Notes under the pieces: generated by a model
What the model was told of the DNA's origin: nothing
Seen by the model: only the letters and a program-made list of their open reading frames with translations
Database searches by the model: none
Position numbers and translations under genes: made by a program
Shown: positions 8,440 through 16,501 of the stretch, piece by piece
Position numbering within the stretch: position 1 is the first letter of the stretch
Layout of the letters: every line of letters begins with the position of its first letter
Source of the DNA: Flemingiibacterium sp045632605
GTDB taxonomy: Bacteria > Bacillota > Clostridia > Oscillospirales > CAG-272
Direction of reading: 5' to 3'
Length of the DNA stretch: 49,031 bases
Assembly: GCA_045632605.1 (NCBI GenBank)
Contig: JAZQXA010000064.1
Coordinates: forward strand, 1 to 49,031

Positions 8440-9579
8440 ATGAAAATTGTTATTGCTATAGATTCATTCAAAGGAAGTCTGACCTCTCTCGATGCCGGAA
8501 AGGCTTGTGCCGACGGTATCCGCCGTGCATATCCAGATGCAGATACGGTAATCCGTCCTTTAGCAGACGGCGGTGAAGGTACAACCGAAGCTCTCGCGCT
8601 CGGCATGAACGGCAGACTTCATACAGTCAGCGCTCATGATGCCCGTATGAGAAAAACAGACTGTACATACTGCATCGCCGGTAACACAGCTGTTATTGAA
8701 ATGGCAGCCGCCGCAGGACTTCCCGGGCTTGAAAAAGAACTGCGTGACCCACTTGAAACAACGACATACGGTGTCGGAGAAATGATTGCAGACGCAATAG
8801 GCGAGGGATGCCGCGATTTCGTCATTGGAATCGGCGGAAGCGCAACAAACGACGGCGGAACCGGTATGCTTGCCGCTCTCGGTTTTAAGCTGCTCGATAA
8901 GGGCGGAAATCCCATAGCACTCGGTGCAAAGGGACTTCGCGACCTCGTTACAATTGACGACAGTTGTGTAATTCCGCATCTTCGCGACTGCCGTGTGCGT
9001 GTCGCCTGCGATGTGACAAATCCGCTTTGCGGTGAGCTTGGTTGCAGTGCCGTCTACGCTCCGCAAAAAGGCGGAACGCCGGAAACAATATGTGAAATGG
9101 ATAAGTGGCTCGAAAATTTCGCCGCTATCACAAAGAAAAAATATCCATCATCCGACATGAATTATCCCGGAAGCGGTGCGGCAGGCGGACTCGGCTTTGC
9201 CCTGCGCGAATTTCTTGGCGGTGAGCTTATTTCGGGAATCGAGCTTGTACTCGATGTAACTCGTCTTGAAGACTATATAAAAGATGCTGATATCGTTGTA
9301 ACCGGCGAGGGCAGACTCGACCGTCAAAGTGCAATGGGTAAAGCTCCGGTCGGGGTTGCAAAGCTCGCAAAAAAGTACGGCAAGCTCTGTGTTGCATTCT
9401 CCGGTGCTGTAACACAAGATGCCGTTGCCTGCAACAAAGTCGGTATTGATGCGTTCTTCCCTATCCGCAGAGCCATCTGTACGCTTGAAGAAGCAATGGA
9501 TACAAAAAATGCCAGCCGCGACCTTGCGGACACGGCTGAACAGGTATTTAGGCTGATTAAGTCCTGCGGTCGAATTTAG
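8440..9579 (+). CDS. glxK: Glycerate kinase (GlxK/GarK family)
   Basis: Phosphorylates D-glycerate with ATP, feeding it into lower glycolysis. 379 residues, matching the family length. N-terminal MKIVIAIDSFKGSLTS, RPLADGGEGT, the GIGGSATNDGGTGM loop and GEGRLDRQSAMGKAP near the C-terminus are family hallmarks. The start at 8440 is fixed by AAAGAGG 7 nt upstream; an upstream in-frame start lies in the promoter. Its last 23 bp overlap the convergent zinc-ribbon gene. Glycerate can come from several sugar-acid routes; glycerate kinase is a common final step when a 2-keto-3-deoxy acid aldolase releases tartronate semialdehyde, so a link to the HpcH/HpaI aldolase at 44.5 kb is possible but distant. 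Confidence 0.94.
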   Translation: MKIVIAIDSFKGSLTSLDAGKACADGIRRAYPDADTVIRPLADGGEGTTEALALGMNGRLHTVSAHDARMRKTDCTYCIAGNTAVIEMAAAAGLPGLEKELRDPLETTTYGVGEMIADAIGEGCRDFVIGIGGSATNDGGTGMLAALGFKLLDKGGNPIALGAKGLRDLVTIDDSCVIPHLRDCRVRVACDVTNPLCGELGCSAVYAPQKGGTPETICEMDKWLENFAAITKKKYPSSDMNYPGSGAAGGLGFALREFLGGELISGIELVLDVTRLEDYIKDADIVVTGEGRLDRQSAMGKAPVGVAKLAKKYGKLCVAFSGAVTQDAVACNKVGIDAFFPIRRAICTLEEAMDTKNASRDLADTAEQVFRLIKSCGRI

Positions 9580-9991
9580 TCTTGCAGACCGGGCAGGTTA
9601 TGGTTATTTCGCCTCTGCCCTTCGGGACACGCAAATTGTTTTTGCAGCTCGGGCATGAAAAATAGCGGTGTGTACGAATGTCGCGGATGCGGTTATACTG
9701 AAGCTTAAACCACTTTTTTATCTTCTTCCAAAATCCGAGAAATTTTGAATTCTCAAGGGCACGTGCGGTTCTGTTCTTCGAGAGCATACGAAACAGCATC
9801 CAGATGAGAAGTCCGTATGACACCACATACATTACCGTCGATGCTGCAGGGTAAAACGCCGCAGACAAGGATGATGCAAGCGATAGAATCATCGAAAATA
9901 TAAGTATGGCATAACCGAGCTTGTCAACTCCGTAGCGGCCGTATAAAAATCTCGCCGCGCTTATTCTTAATCGGTAAAGAAAATTTTTCAT
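9557..9991 (-). CDS. Two-helix membrane protein with C-terminal zinc ribbon
   Basis: 144 residues. A basic N-terminus, two membrane helices (about residues 26-47 and 52-69), a basic linker, then a zinc ribbon with CPSC and CPVC pairs (FSCPSCKNNLRVPKG, ITCPVCKTKF). GGGGG sits 5 nt before the ATG at 9991. The gene overlaps the end of the glycerate kinase gene tail-to-tail. Function unknown; proteins of this type are common in Clostridia and are not assigned. The four Cys are placed to bind one Zn in the cytoplasm. Confidence 0.78.
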   Translation of the reverse strand: MKNFLYRLRISAARFLYGRYGVDKLGYAILIFSMILSLASSLSAAFYPAASTVMYVVSYGLLIWMLFRMLSKNRTARALENSKFLGFWKKIKKWFKLQYNRIRDIRTHRYFSCPSCKNNLRVPKGRGEITITCPVCKTKFDRRT

Positions 9992-10099
9992 GGTATCCCC
10001 CTGAAATTATAGTCACAGAGAATTATACGCCAAAAATGCGTTGGATTCTATCACAAATATTCAACAAAGCGTAAAAATTCCATTAAAACACAAAAACAC

Positions 10100-10128
10100 T
10101 TGAAATATTTAAAAATATGAGTTATAAT
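10100..10128 (+). promoter_or_regulatory. Promoter of the NBP35/Mrp gene
   Basis: -35 TTGAAA (10100-10105), 17-nt spacer, -10 TATAAT (10123-10128), 34 bp before the start codon. Confidence 0.75.
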
Positions 10129-10162
10129 ATAAGTAGCATATTTCAGAAAGGAGAATTTTTCA

Positions 10163-11020
10163 ATGATTTATGATGATGCGCAGGAAAAGCCTCAGTCCGA
10201 ATGTACTCATGACTGCTCGTCCTGCTCTGCAAACTGTTCATCCCGTGAAAAAACCAGCCTTATCGAAAATCCTCACGAGATGTCCCATGTAAAAAAAGTC
10301 ATCGGTATCGTCAGCGGTAAGGGCGGCGTCGGAAAATCCATCGTCACCTCTATGCTCTCCGTACTGATGAGCCGCCGCGGTCACAGCACCGCTATACTCG
10401 ATGCCGACATCACCGGCCCGTCGATTCCGAAGGCATTCGGCGTTAAGGGTGAAGTCACCGGCGACGGTGCAGGCGGAATTTTCCCGCTTGAATCAAAGAC
10501 CGGTATCAAGATGATGAGCGTTAACCTGCTTCTTCCCGAGGAAACAACTCCCGTCGTTTGGAGAGGCCCCGTTATTGCAGGAACTGTAAAGCAGTTCTGG
10601 ACAGATGTTATCTGGGATGACGTAGACTTTATGTTCGTCGATATGCCTCCGGGAACAGGCGATGTTCCGCTGACTGTATTCCAGTCGATTCCGCTCGACG
10701 GAATCATCATTGTAACAAGCCCCCAGGAGCGTGTTTCCATGATAGTCGCAAAGGCTGCAAACATGGCTCAGATGATGAATATTCCCGTGCTCGGAATTGT
10801 CGAAAACATGGCATACTTCAAGTGTCCCGACTGCGGAAAAGACCATAATATTTACGGCGAAAGCCATATTGCCGAGGTTGCGGACAAGTTCGGCTATGAC
10901 GTACTCGCACGTATGCCTATCGATCCAAGACTTGCTGCGCTCTGCGATAAGGGTATGCTCGAGCTTATGGAAAACGACTACCTTGACAAGGCAGCCGAAA
11001 AACTTGAAGAATTGCTTTAA
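10163..11020 (+). CDS. Mrp/NBP35-type ATPase, Fe-S cluster carrier
   Basis: P-loop ATPase of the ApbC/Nbp35 family that carries and transfers Fe-S clusters. 285 residues. The deviant Walker A is GKGGVGKS (about residues 52-59); FVDMPPGTGDVPLT is the switch region and YFKCPDCGKDH supplies the CxxC that bridges a cluster between subunits. The N-terminus adds Cys14, 18, 21 and 25 (CTHDCSSCSANC), an NBP35-like cluster site that plain Mrp proteins lack. AAGGAG lies 9 nt upstream. It is a single-gene unit closed by a terminator. Confidence 0.9.
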   Translation: MIYDDAQEKPQSECTHDCSSCSANCSSREKTSLIENPHEMSHVKKVIGIVSGKGGVGKSIVTSMLSVLMSRRGHSTAILDADITGPSIPKAFGVKGEVTGDGAGGIFPLESKTGIKMMSVNLLLPEETTPVVWRGPVIAGTVKQFWTDVIWDDVDFMFVDMPPGTGDVPLTVFQSIPLDGIIIVTSPQERVSMIVAKAANMAQMMNIPVLGIVENMAYFKCPDCGKDHNIYGESHIAEVADKFGYDVLARMPIDPRLAALCDKGMLELMENDYLDKAAEKLEELL

Positions 11021-11028
11021 TTAAGCAA

Positions 11029-11060
11029 CTAAAAAGCCTCGGCATGCCGAGGCTTTTTGT
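11029..11060 (+). terminator. Terminator after the NBP35/Mrp gene
   Basis: Perfect stem built on GCCTCGGC/GCCGAGGC with A-rich left flank and TTTTTG tail. It works in either direction by sequence, but only a plus-strand gene precedes it. Confidence 0.9.
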
Positions 11061-11082
11061 GAAGAAAATTGGAGGAAAACGA

Positions 11083-11982
11083 ATGAATCAAACCGACTAC
11101 GAAAAACAAAACATATGCAAAACCGTACTATATGACGAGCTGTATCCAAAAAAGACACTTTCGCTTCCATGCGGAACGCTTTTTCAGGTTGCCGAGGTCG
11201 CACTTATCCGCGGCAGTGAAATTGCAGACCATCTCCAGAGCAGTGATGAAATTACATATGCAATTTCAGGAAAAGCCACTTTTTATGCCGATGACACCCC
11301 CACTGAAGTCTGCGGCGGCGAAATACATTATATTAAAAAAGGAATGCGTCACCGCATCGTCACCGACACAAACGAAAGCTTTCGGTATATATGTATCGGT
11401 TTAAATCCCAAACCCAATTATTCCCCGATCACGCCGTATCTGCTAAAGCTAAAAGAAACCGATACACTCGTCGCCGTTGATAATGGAAAGGTCAAACGCT
11501 TATGTGAGCTTTTGATTGATGAAATGTACACACCGGACTCTGTTCAGACGACTATGCTGAATATCTATATAACCGGAATACTTTTAACCTTTTTCCGTAT
11601 ACTCAACGGCAACACTTCTCCAAGACGTGTAAACAAAGCCTCGTCAAGCTTCACCGTATATCATCTGATGAGATATATCGACAATAAATATATGTCAATA
11701 TCAGATATCAAGAGTGTTGCAGATGAGCTTTCCTACAGTGAATATTATCTCTCTCATCTTTTCAAGGATAAAATCGGCATCAGCATCAAGGAATATATCA
11801 CTCGCAAAAAGCTTTCTGCCGCCGCCGATATGCTCGCCGGAGGTATGACAAGCATCAACGAGGTTACAGAGAAAATCGGTTATTCATCCGCACACACATT
11901 CCGGCAGGCATTCAAACGCTATTTCGGTGTTACTCCGACGGAATATGCGATGAATATGAAAGCCGAAAGCAGAAAAAAGTAA
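11083..11982 (+). CDS. AraC family transcriptional regulator with cupin sensor domain
   Basis: 299 residues. N-terminal AraC-type cupin (about residues 10-110, with EITYAISGKATFYAD and HYIKKGMRHRI), a helical linker, and two C-terminal helix-turn-helix units (about 200-295: VADELSYSEYYLSHLFKDKIG and EVTEKIGYSSAHTFRQAFKRYFG). GGAGG lies 7 nt before the ATG at 11083. The gene sits alone: the gene downstream is convergent, and the next plus-strand unit starts about 740 bp later with its own promoter. The ligand is probably a small sugar-like molecule, but the target genes cannot be inferred from position. Confidence 0.9.
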   Translation: MNQTDYEKQNICKTVLYDELYPKKTLSLPCGTLFQVAEVALIRGSEIADHLQSSDEITYAISGKATFYADDTPTEVCGGEIHYIKKGMRHRIVTDTNESFRYICIGLNPKPNYSPITPYLLKLKETDTLVAVDNGKVKRLCELLIDEMYTPDSVQTTMLNIYITGILLTFFRILNGNTSPRRVNKASSSFTVYHLMRYIDNKYMSISDIKSVADELSYSEYYLSHLFKDKIGISIKEYITRKKLSAAADMLAGGMTSINEVTEKIGYSSAHTFRQAFKRYFGVTPTEYAMNMKAESRKK

Positions 11983-11993
11983 AATATTCACAG

Positions 11994-12025
11994 GCTGTCT
12001 TTGAGTTAAAAGACAGCTCTTTTTA
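11994..12025 (+). terminator. Terminator after the AraC gene
   Basis: Stem GCTGTCTTT/AAAGACAGC with a 6-nt loop and a TCTTTTT tail. It lies in the convergent gap before the amidase gene. Confidence 0.85.
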
Positions 12026-12589
12026 TGTCAGTCCGAGCGAGGTTCCGGTTATAAGGTCATCAAAGCAGGCACCGACAAAGCGTCTGTCTGTACGGTAACC
12101 GTCAATGTGGAGATAGCGTATACGGCGGTAATTATAGCTTGAGAGCGGACGGTTGTATGCATCGTTGCTTTGCGCCGAAACAAGATATGTACGGCGTGCG
12201 TAACCGGTTACAAGAAGCGTGTGGTAATAATCCCCGTCAGAGTTTCCGAGCTGAATCACGTCACCGATTTGAAGTATCCGTCCTCTGCCGACCTCTCTGC
12301 CGAAAGGCCCAAGCCCCTCGCCGATTCCCTCTGTGTTTCCGGTGAGGAAATTATAGAAAAATTCAACACCCGTCCATGCGGCGGCTCGCTCGTCTGCCGA
12401 TACATAATACCAACCGAAATCGGGAGTGAAATTCATCTGACAGCATCCGGCAAGTATACACTGCGAAACGAAATTTGTACAGTTGCCGCCAGTACCGGTA
12501 AAATCAAAGAAAAGCGGATTACGGCTTAATGCCCAGCGTCTTGCGTATGCAAGCGCACGCTCACGGTTATATTCTCGAATTTCAGGCAT
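12023..12589 (-). CDS. Amidase domain protein (amidase_6, papain-like fold)
   Basis: 188 residues, consisting almost wholly of an amidase_6-type domain. The catalytic Cys is in GGNCTNFVSQCILAGG-like context (residue about 36), and the His in DYYHTLLVTGYA with a following ...SNDAYNRPL supplies the rest of the site. No signal peptide is present. GGAG lies 8 nt before the ATG at 12589. Clostridia often encode short cytoplasmic or mother-cell versions of this domain, sometimes linked to sporulation or peptidoglycan, but there is no such neighbour here. Confidence 0.85.
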   Translation of the reverse strand: MPEIREYNRERALAYARRWALSRNPLFFDFTGTGGNCTNFVSQCILAGCCQMNFTPDFGWYYVSADERAAAWTGVEFFYNFLTGNTEGIGEGLGPFGREVGRGRILQIGDVIQLGNSDGDYYHTLLVTGYARRTYLVSAQSNDAYNRPLSSYNYRRIRYLHIDGYRTDRRFVGACFDDLITGTSLGLT

Positions 12590-12662
12590 AAATAAATCTC
12601 CTTTTTGAGTTTGTTACAGTTTATGCCGGAAAATTCGGATTTGTTAATCTTTTAAATCATAC

Positions 12663-12691
12663 TTGTAATTATGCACCGGGCATGGTATAAT
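12663..12691 (+). promoter_or_regulatory. Promoter of the CapA-like/PflX-like pair
   Basis: -35 TTGTAA (12663-12668), 17-nt spacer, -10 TATAAT (12686-12691) with extended TGG. The start codon follows 30 bp later. Confidence 0.75.
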
Positions 12692-12721
12692 ATATTAAAA
12701 TAACATTCCAAGAGGAAGCAA

Positions 12722-13816
12722 ATGAAAAAATCCTTACTAATTATATCAGCAGCGCTATGTCTGCTCGCAGTGGCATTCATCGTTTCACCGTTATATAAGC
12801 CGCAGTCACCTCAAGCTGTAACCGTGGAGAATCGGCTCATCAATATCCCAGAAACGGCAGAGCCGTCAAAAGCCGATATTCCCGACACAGCACCGGAGGA
12901 ACCGCTTCCAAAGCCATTTGAAATCACCCTGTCATTCGTTGGGGACTGTATGCTTGCAACCGACCGCGGCGGCGAATGGGACGGTTCATTCAATGCTTTG
13001 GCAAAAAATGTTGAGCCTTCATATTTCCTCGAAAATTTTATAGAATTATTTGAAAACGACGACTGGACAGTTGCCAATCTCGAAAATGTTTTCACCGACA
13101 ATACCGAAGCACCTATGCGTAACAAGGGGTATACTCCTGCATACTGGTATCGTTCATCGACCGCAAATACAGCAATTCTGAACGCCGGAAGCGTCGAGGT
13201 CGTTTCGCTCTCAAACAATCATTCCGAGGACTACACATCAGTAGGCTATGCCGACACCCGTGCGGCACTCGATGAAGCCGGAATCAAATGGGGCGACAAC
13301 GATAACATTGTCATGCTCGAAAAGAACGGCTTTACAATTGCCCTCTACTGTACTACATTCTATTATACCGGATATGATACTGTAATATCAAACAAAATGG
13401 CAGGCATAGACGCCGACTACAAAATCGTATATTTCCACGGCGGAACGGAGCGCATACACGAGCCCGACGCTTGGAAAGCCGCAGGCTGCCGCAGAATGCT
13501 CGATAACGGCATTGATATCGTAATCGGTCATCATCCGCACGTCCTTCAGCCGATTGAGATATACAACGGCAAAACGATAGTCCACTCACTCGGAAACTTC
13601 GTTTTCGGAGGTTCGAGAAGCGAAGAAAATCGCACTATCGTTTATCGACTCACACTCAAGGTTGTTGATGACGAACTGATTTCCGTTTCCGACAAGGTTA
13701 TTCCCTGCTACGTTTACACCGATTTATATAAGCCGGGAATCATAGAAAATGAAGCGGAAATTGCCGCTGTGGAAGCGTTTCTCCGCGGCGAAACCGATTC
13801 GCCTATCGGTGAGTGA
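12722..13816 (+). CDS. CapA family (PGA_cap) metallophosphoesterase-fold protein
   Basis: 364 residues. An N-terminal hydrophobic helix (residues 4-23) is probably an uncleaved signal anchor, then a Pro-rich linker and a PGA_cap domain from about residue 75. Motifs: SFVGDCMLATDRG, ANLENVF, SLSNNHSEDY, YFHGG and IVIGHHPHVLQPIE with IVHSLGNFVFGG. CapA of Bacillus takes part in poly-gamma-glutamate export; most homologues are uncharacterised and the substrate here is unknown, since capB/capC are absent. GAGG sits 6 nt before the ATG. The next gene begins 1 nt after its stop. Confidence 0.87.
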   Translation: MKKSLLIISAALCLLAVAFIVSPLYKPQSPQAVTVENRLINIPETAEPSKADIPDTAPEEPLPKPFEITLSFVGDCMLATDRGGEWDGSFNALAKNVEPSYFLENFIELFENDDWTVANLENVFTDNTEAPMRNKGYTPAYWYRSSTANTAILNAGSVEVVSLSNNHSEDYTSVGYADTRAALDEAGIKWGDNDNIVMLEKNGFTIALYCTTFYYTGYDTVISNKMAGIDADYKIVYFHGGTERIHEPDAWKAAGCRRMLDNGIDIVIGHHPHVLQPIEIYNGKTIVHSLGNFVFGGSRSEENRTIVYRLTLKVVDDELISVSDKVIPCYVYTDLYKPGIIENEAEIAAVEAFLRGETDSPIGE

Positions 13817-13817
13817 T

Positions 13818-14717
13818 ATGGAAAAATGCAATCTCTGTCCACGCCGGTGTAATGTTGACCGCACCGTAGCACCGGGCAAATGCGGACAAACGGAAAAAAT
13901 CCGAATTGCACGTGCCGCTCCGCATTATTGGGAGGAACCGTGCATATCCGGAAAAAACGGCTCGGGAACAGTATTTTTCTGTGGCTGTACGCTCGGATGT
14001 GTATACTGCCAAAACGCCGCTATATCTCGGTGCAACAGCACCGGGAAGGGCGTCACCGTAACAGCCGAACGTCTTGCCGAAATATTCCTCGAGCTTCAGT
14101 CACGTGGGGTACATAACATAAATCTCGTCACCCCGACAATGTTCTCGAAAGACATAAAAAAAGCCGTATATATTGCGCGCTCGAGCGGCTTAACACTTCC
14201 GATTGTTTATAATACAAGCGGATACGAAAAAACTGAAATTCTTGAGGGCATGAGTGAAATAATTGACATATATCTTCCCGATTTCAAATATATTTCACCT
14301 GAGATTTCAGAAAAATATTCCAACGCCGCCGATTATCCGAGCTATGCAGCAAGCTCGCTCGAATATATGGTAAAAACCGTCGGCAAAGCCAAGTTCAACT
14401 CTGACGGCATTATGACTCGCGGCGTTATCGTACGGCATCTCTTGCTTCCCGGGCAGCTTAAAGAATCAATACGGGTTCTCGATTACTTATTTAATAAATA
14501 CGGCAACAGCGTCAGCTACAGCCTTATGAGTCAATATACGCCTCTTGAAACACTCAACAAAGAGCGTTATCCGGAGCTCTCACGGAAAGTTACAACATAT
14601 GAGTATCAAAAACTCGTAGATCATGCTCTGTCACTCGGAATCGAAAACGGCTTCATTCAGCATGGGGGAGCAGCTAAAGAAAGCTTCATCCCGGAGTTTA
14701 ACGGCGAGGGTATATAA
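13818..14717 (+). CDS. Radical SAM protein, PflX-like (COG1313)
   Basis: 299 residues. The radical SAM cluster motif is CTLGCVYCQN (CxxxCxxC). An N-terminal CNLCPRRC...CG motif is typical of the PflX branch of pyruvate formate-lyase activase relatives. The start at 13818 lies 1 nt after the CapA-like stop, with GGTGAG inside that gene's end as RBS, so the two genes are translated together. PflX substrates are unknown. The coupling to an extracytoplasmic CapA-like protein is unusual and functionally unexplained. Confidence 0.88.
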   Translation: MEKCNLCPRRCNVDRTVAPGKCGQTEKIRIARAAPHYWEEPCISGKNGSGTVFFCGCTLGCVYCQNAAISRCNSTGKGVTVTAERLAEIFLELQSRGVHNINLVTPTMFSKDIKKAVYIARSSGLTLPIVYNTSGYEKTEILEGMSEIIDIYLPDFKYISPEISEKYSNAADYPSYAASSLEYMVKTVGKAKFNSDGIMTRGVIVRHLLLPGQLKESIRVLDYLFNKYGNSVSYSLMSQYTPLETLNKERYPELSRKVTTYEYQKLVDHALSLGIENGFIQHGGAAKESFIPEFNGEGI

Positions 14718-14722
14718 AAAAG

Positions 14723-14765
14723 AAATCCGCAGGTCACTGAAAACAGTGTGACATGCGGATTTTTA
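14723..14765 (+). terminator. Terminator after the PflX-like gene
   Basis: Outer stem AAATCCGCA/TGCGGATTT with an inner hairpin TCACTG/CAGTGTGA and a T-run. It separates the convergent M23 gene. Confidence 0.85.
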
Positions 14766-14772
14766 TTAATTA

Positions 14773-16407
14773 TTACTGTTCCATCGGGATTCCGTTATCC
14801 CAAAGATCATACTGCGAAACCGGCACATTGTATACCGACACAGCGATGTGGCATATCGGGTCGTTACTCGTAAAGCCGGTCGATCCGCCCTTACCGATAA
14901 CGTCACCCTTTGCAACCATATCACCTACATTAACATTAGGTGTACCGCCCAGGTGAGCATACCAGCTCTTGAGTCCAAGACCGTGATCGATTACAACAAT
15001 ATATCCTGAGTAATCAAGATATCCTGCATAAACGACCTTGCCGTTGTTCATCGCCATAATGTCCTCGCCCATCTTTACGATATAGTCGCATCCCTCATGA
15101 CGGAACTTTTCGGATGTACCTGTGATAGTAACATGACGTCCGAAGCCTATGCGGACATTTCCGCCGGCTGTTCCCTCGTGGAATGTTCCCTCCCAAAGAG
15201 GTGTCGATTCGGTTTCGGCAATGATGGGAGCCATCGCTTCGTTAAAGAGCTTAATTGTCGTTTCGGTTCTCGTCTGGCTGACAACTGTGGGACTTACTTC
15301 AATCGAAGAACCGCCAAATGTCTTTTTCTTTATATCGAGCACCATCGGCTGAGTTACTTCACCGTACGAGCAGGTAAACTTAACTTCCTGTCCCTCAAAA
15401 TCCATATTTATCGGAACAAGTGCGCGGACATACATTCCGTCCTTAAAGAAAACGGGAGTATAACCGATATCAGGTTCGCTTGCAAATGTTATAGCGGAAG
15501 GATCTTCAACATTCTTTGCGGAAATTACAACAAATTCACCGGGTTCGATTTCGGTTCTTCCGAGATAGAATGCCGCAGGAACAAGCACCTTTGCCTTGAA
15601 TTCATACTTTGCGGAACCGTAGCAGGGCTCGTCCTCACCGTACCATTTTGCTTCAACGGCAACATCAATCGTTCTGCCCTCAAGAGAGGTGTTGATAATA
15701 TCGGAATAACTGCCGTTATAGAGCATAACTCCGTCAGCACTGACTGTTACATTGAAGAAATCGGGTTCATTGTCAAAAGAAAGTGCAAATGCACCCTTCA
15801 TCTCATAAACTCTGTCGGTGGCAGTCATTGTTTCGATGTCATCAAGCGCAACGTATGAGCCACCATAAGTCTGATATTCCCAAGTTCCCTCGGTAGGAAG
15901 AATTGCTTCGTTGGAAATCTTCATTGTCGGGAAGCTGGTGGTTTCATAAAGACAACGGGCATATTTTGTTGCAAGGAACGAGGCTGCATCATTTTCTGTA
16001 ATCTGATATGCTTTTTCACGTGCATCAACGAAATAAGCTTCGCCGGGATTCGGTGAGAAATAATATTTATATGTCTGCACACGGTCGTAGTTATAATACT
16101 TAAACTCGAAATATTCCTCATTCTCGAGCTGTTCGGGAAGTGACGGCTTTGATGCCGCACGCTTATTTATCGAAGCAAATCCTGAAATATCAGATGCATC
16201 CTTATTGCCGTCAAGCGTGAATACATTTCCTGCTATATCGGTAATTACAAGCTTTGTGACATTGCTTGAGTTCACAGACTCAACCTGTGCACCTATGTAG
16301 GAGAATGCCGCAATAATCGTCGGCAGAAGTATCGCCGCAATTATGGCGATTATTGTAACTACACTTTTTGTTGGCTTAGGTAAATGCAGAGCTTTTAATT
16401 TACTCAT
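14773..16407 (-). CDS. Membrane-anchored M23 (LytM-fold) protein, one catalytic His missing
   Basis: 544 residues: basic N-terminus, one membrane helix (about 18-38), a long extracytoplasmic region and a C-terminal M23 domain (about 405-544). M23 enzymes cut peptidoglycan cross-bridges with a Zn held by HxxxD and the second His of HxH. Here H437-x3-D441 (HEGCD), H485 (WYAHL) and H520 are present, but the first His of HxH is replaced by Ile518 (PICHIAV against PHLHFEV). Zn binding should survive and catalysis may not. This layout recalls SpoIIQ-type M23 proteins, several of which are also degenerate, but no SpoIIIA genes are nearby. AGAGG lies 7 nt upstream. Confidence 0.86.
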   Translation of the reverse strand: MSKLKALHLPKPTKSVVTIIAIIAAILLPTIIAAFSYIGAQVESVNSSNVTKLVITDIAGNVFTLDGNKDASDISGFASINKRAASKPSLPEQLENEEYFEFKYYNYDRVQTYKYYFSPNPGEAYFVDAREKAYQITENDAASFLATKYARCLYETTSFPTMKISNEAILPTEGTWEYQTYGGSYVALDDIETMTATDRVYEMKGAFALSFDNEPDFFNVTVSADGVMLYNGSYSDIINTSLEGRTIDVAVEAKWYGEDEPCYGSAKYEFKAKVLVPAAFYLGRTEIEPGEFVVISAKNVEDPSAITFASEPDIGYTPVFFKDGMYVRALVPINMDFEGQEVKFTCSYGEVTQPMVLDIKKKTFGGSSIEVSPTVVSQTRTETTIKLFNEAMAPIIAETESTPLWEGTFHEGTAGGNVRIGFGRHVTITGTSEKFRHEGCDYIVKMGEDIMAMNNGKVVYAGYLDYSGYIVVIDHGLGLKSWYAHLGGTPNVNVGDMVAKGDVIGKGGSTGFTSNDPICHIAVSVYNVPVSQYDLWDNGIPMEQ

Positions 16408-16448
16408 TTCAGTACCTCTTTTCGATGTTTTTAATTATATATAGATAT

Positions 16449-16477
16449 ATTATACATCATTTTACACCCGAGGTCAA
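16449..16477 (-). promoter_or_regulatory. Promoter of the membrane-anchored M23 gene
   Basis: Minus strand -35 TTGACC (16477-16472), 17-nt spacer, -10 TATAAT (16454-16449). A sigma-A type promoter, which argues against purely forespore expression. Confidence 0.75.
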
Positions 16478-16501
16478 GTAGATTCTTAAATTTTTTCAGA
16501 G

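Noticed and set aside
15097..15858. Plus-strand open frame of 253 codons opposite the M23 gene
   Set aside because: Cys-rich, low-complexity translation with no RBS, fully inside a well-supported gene.
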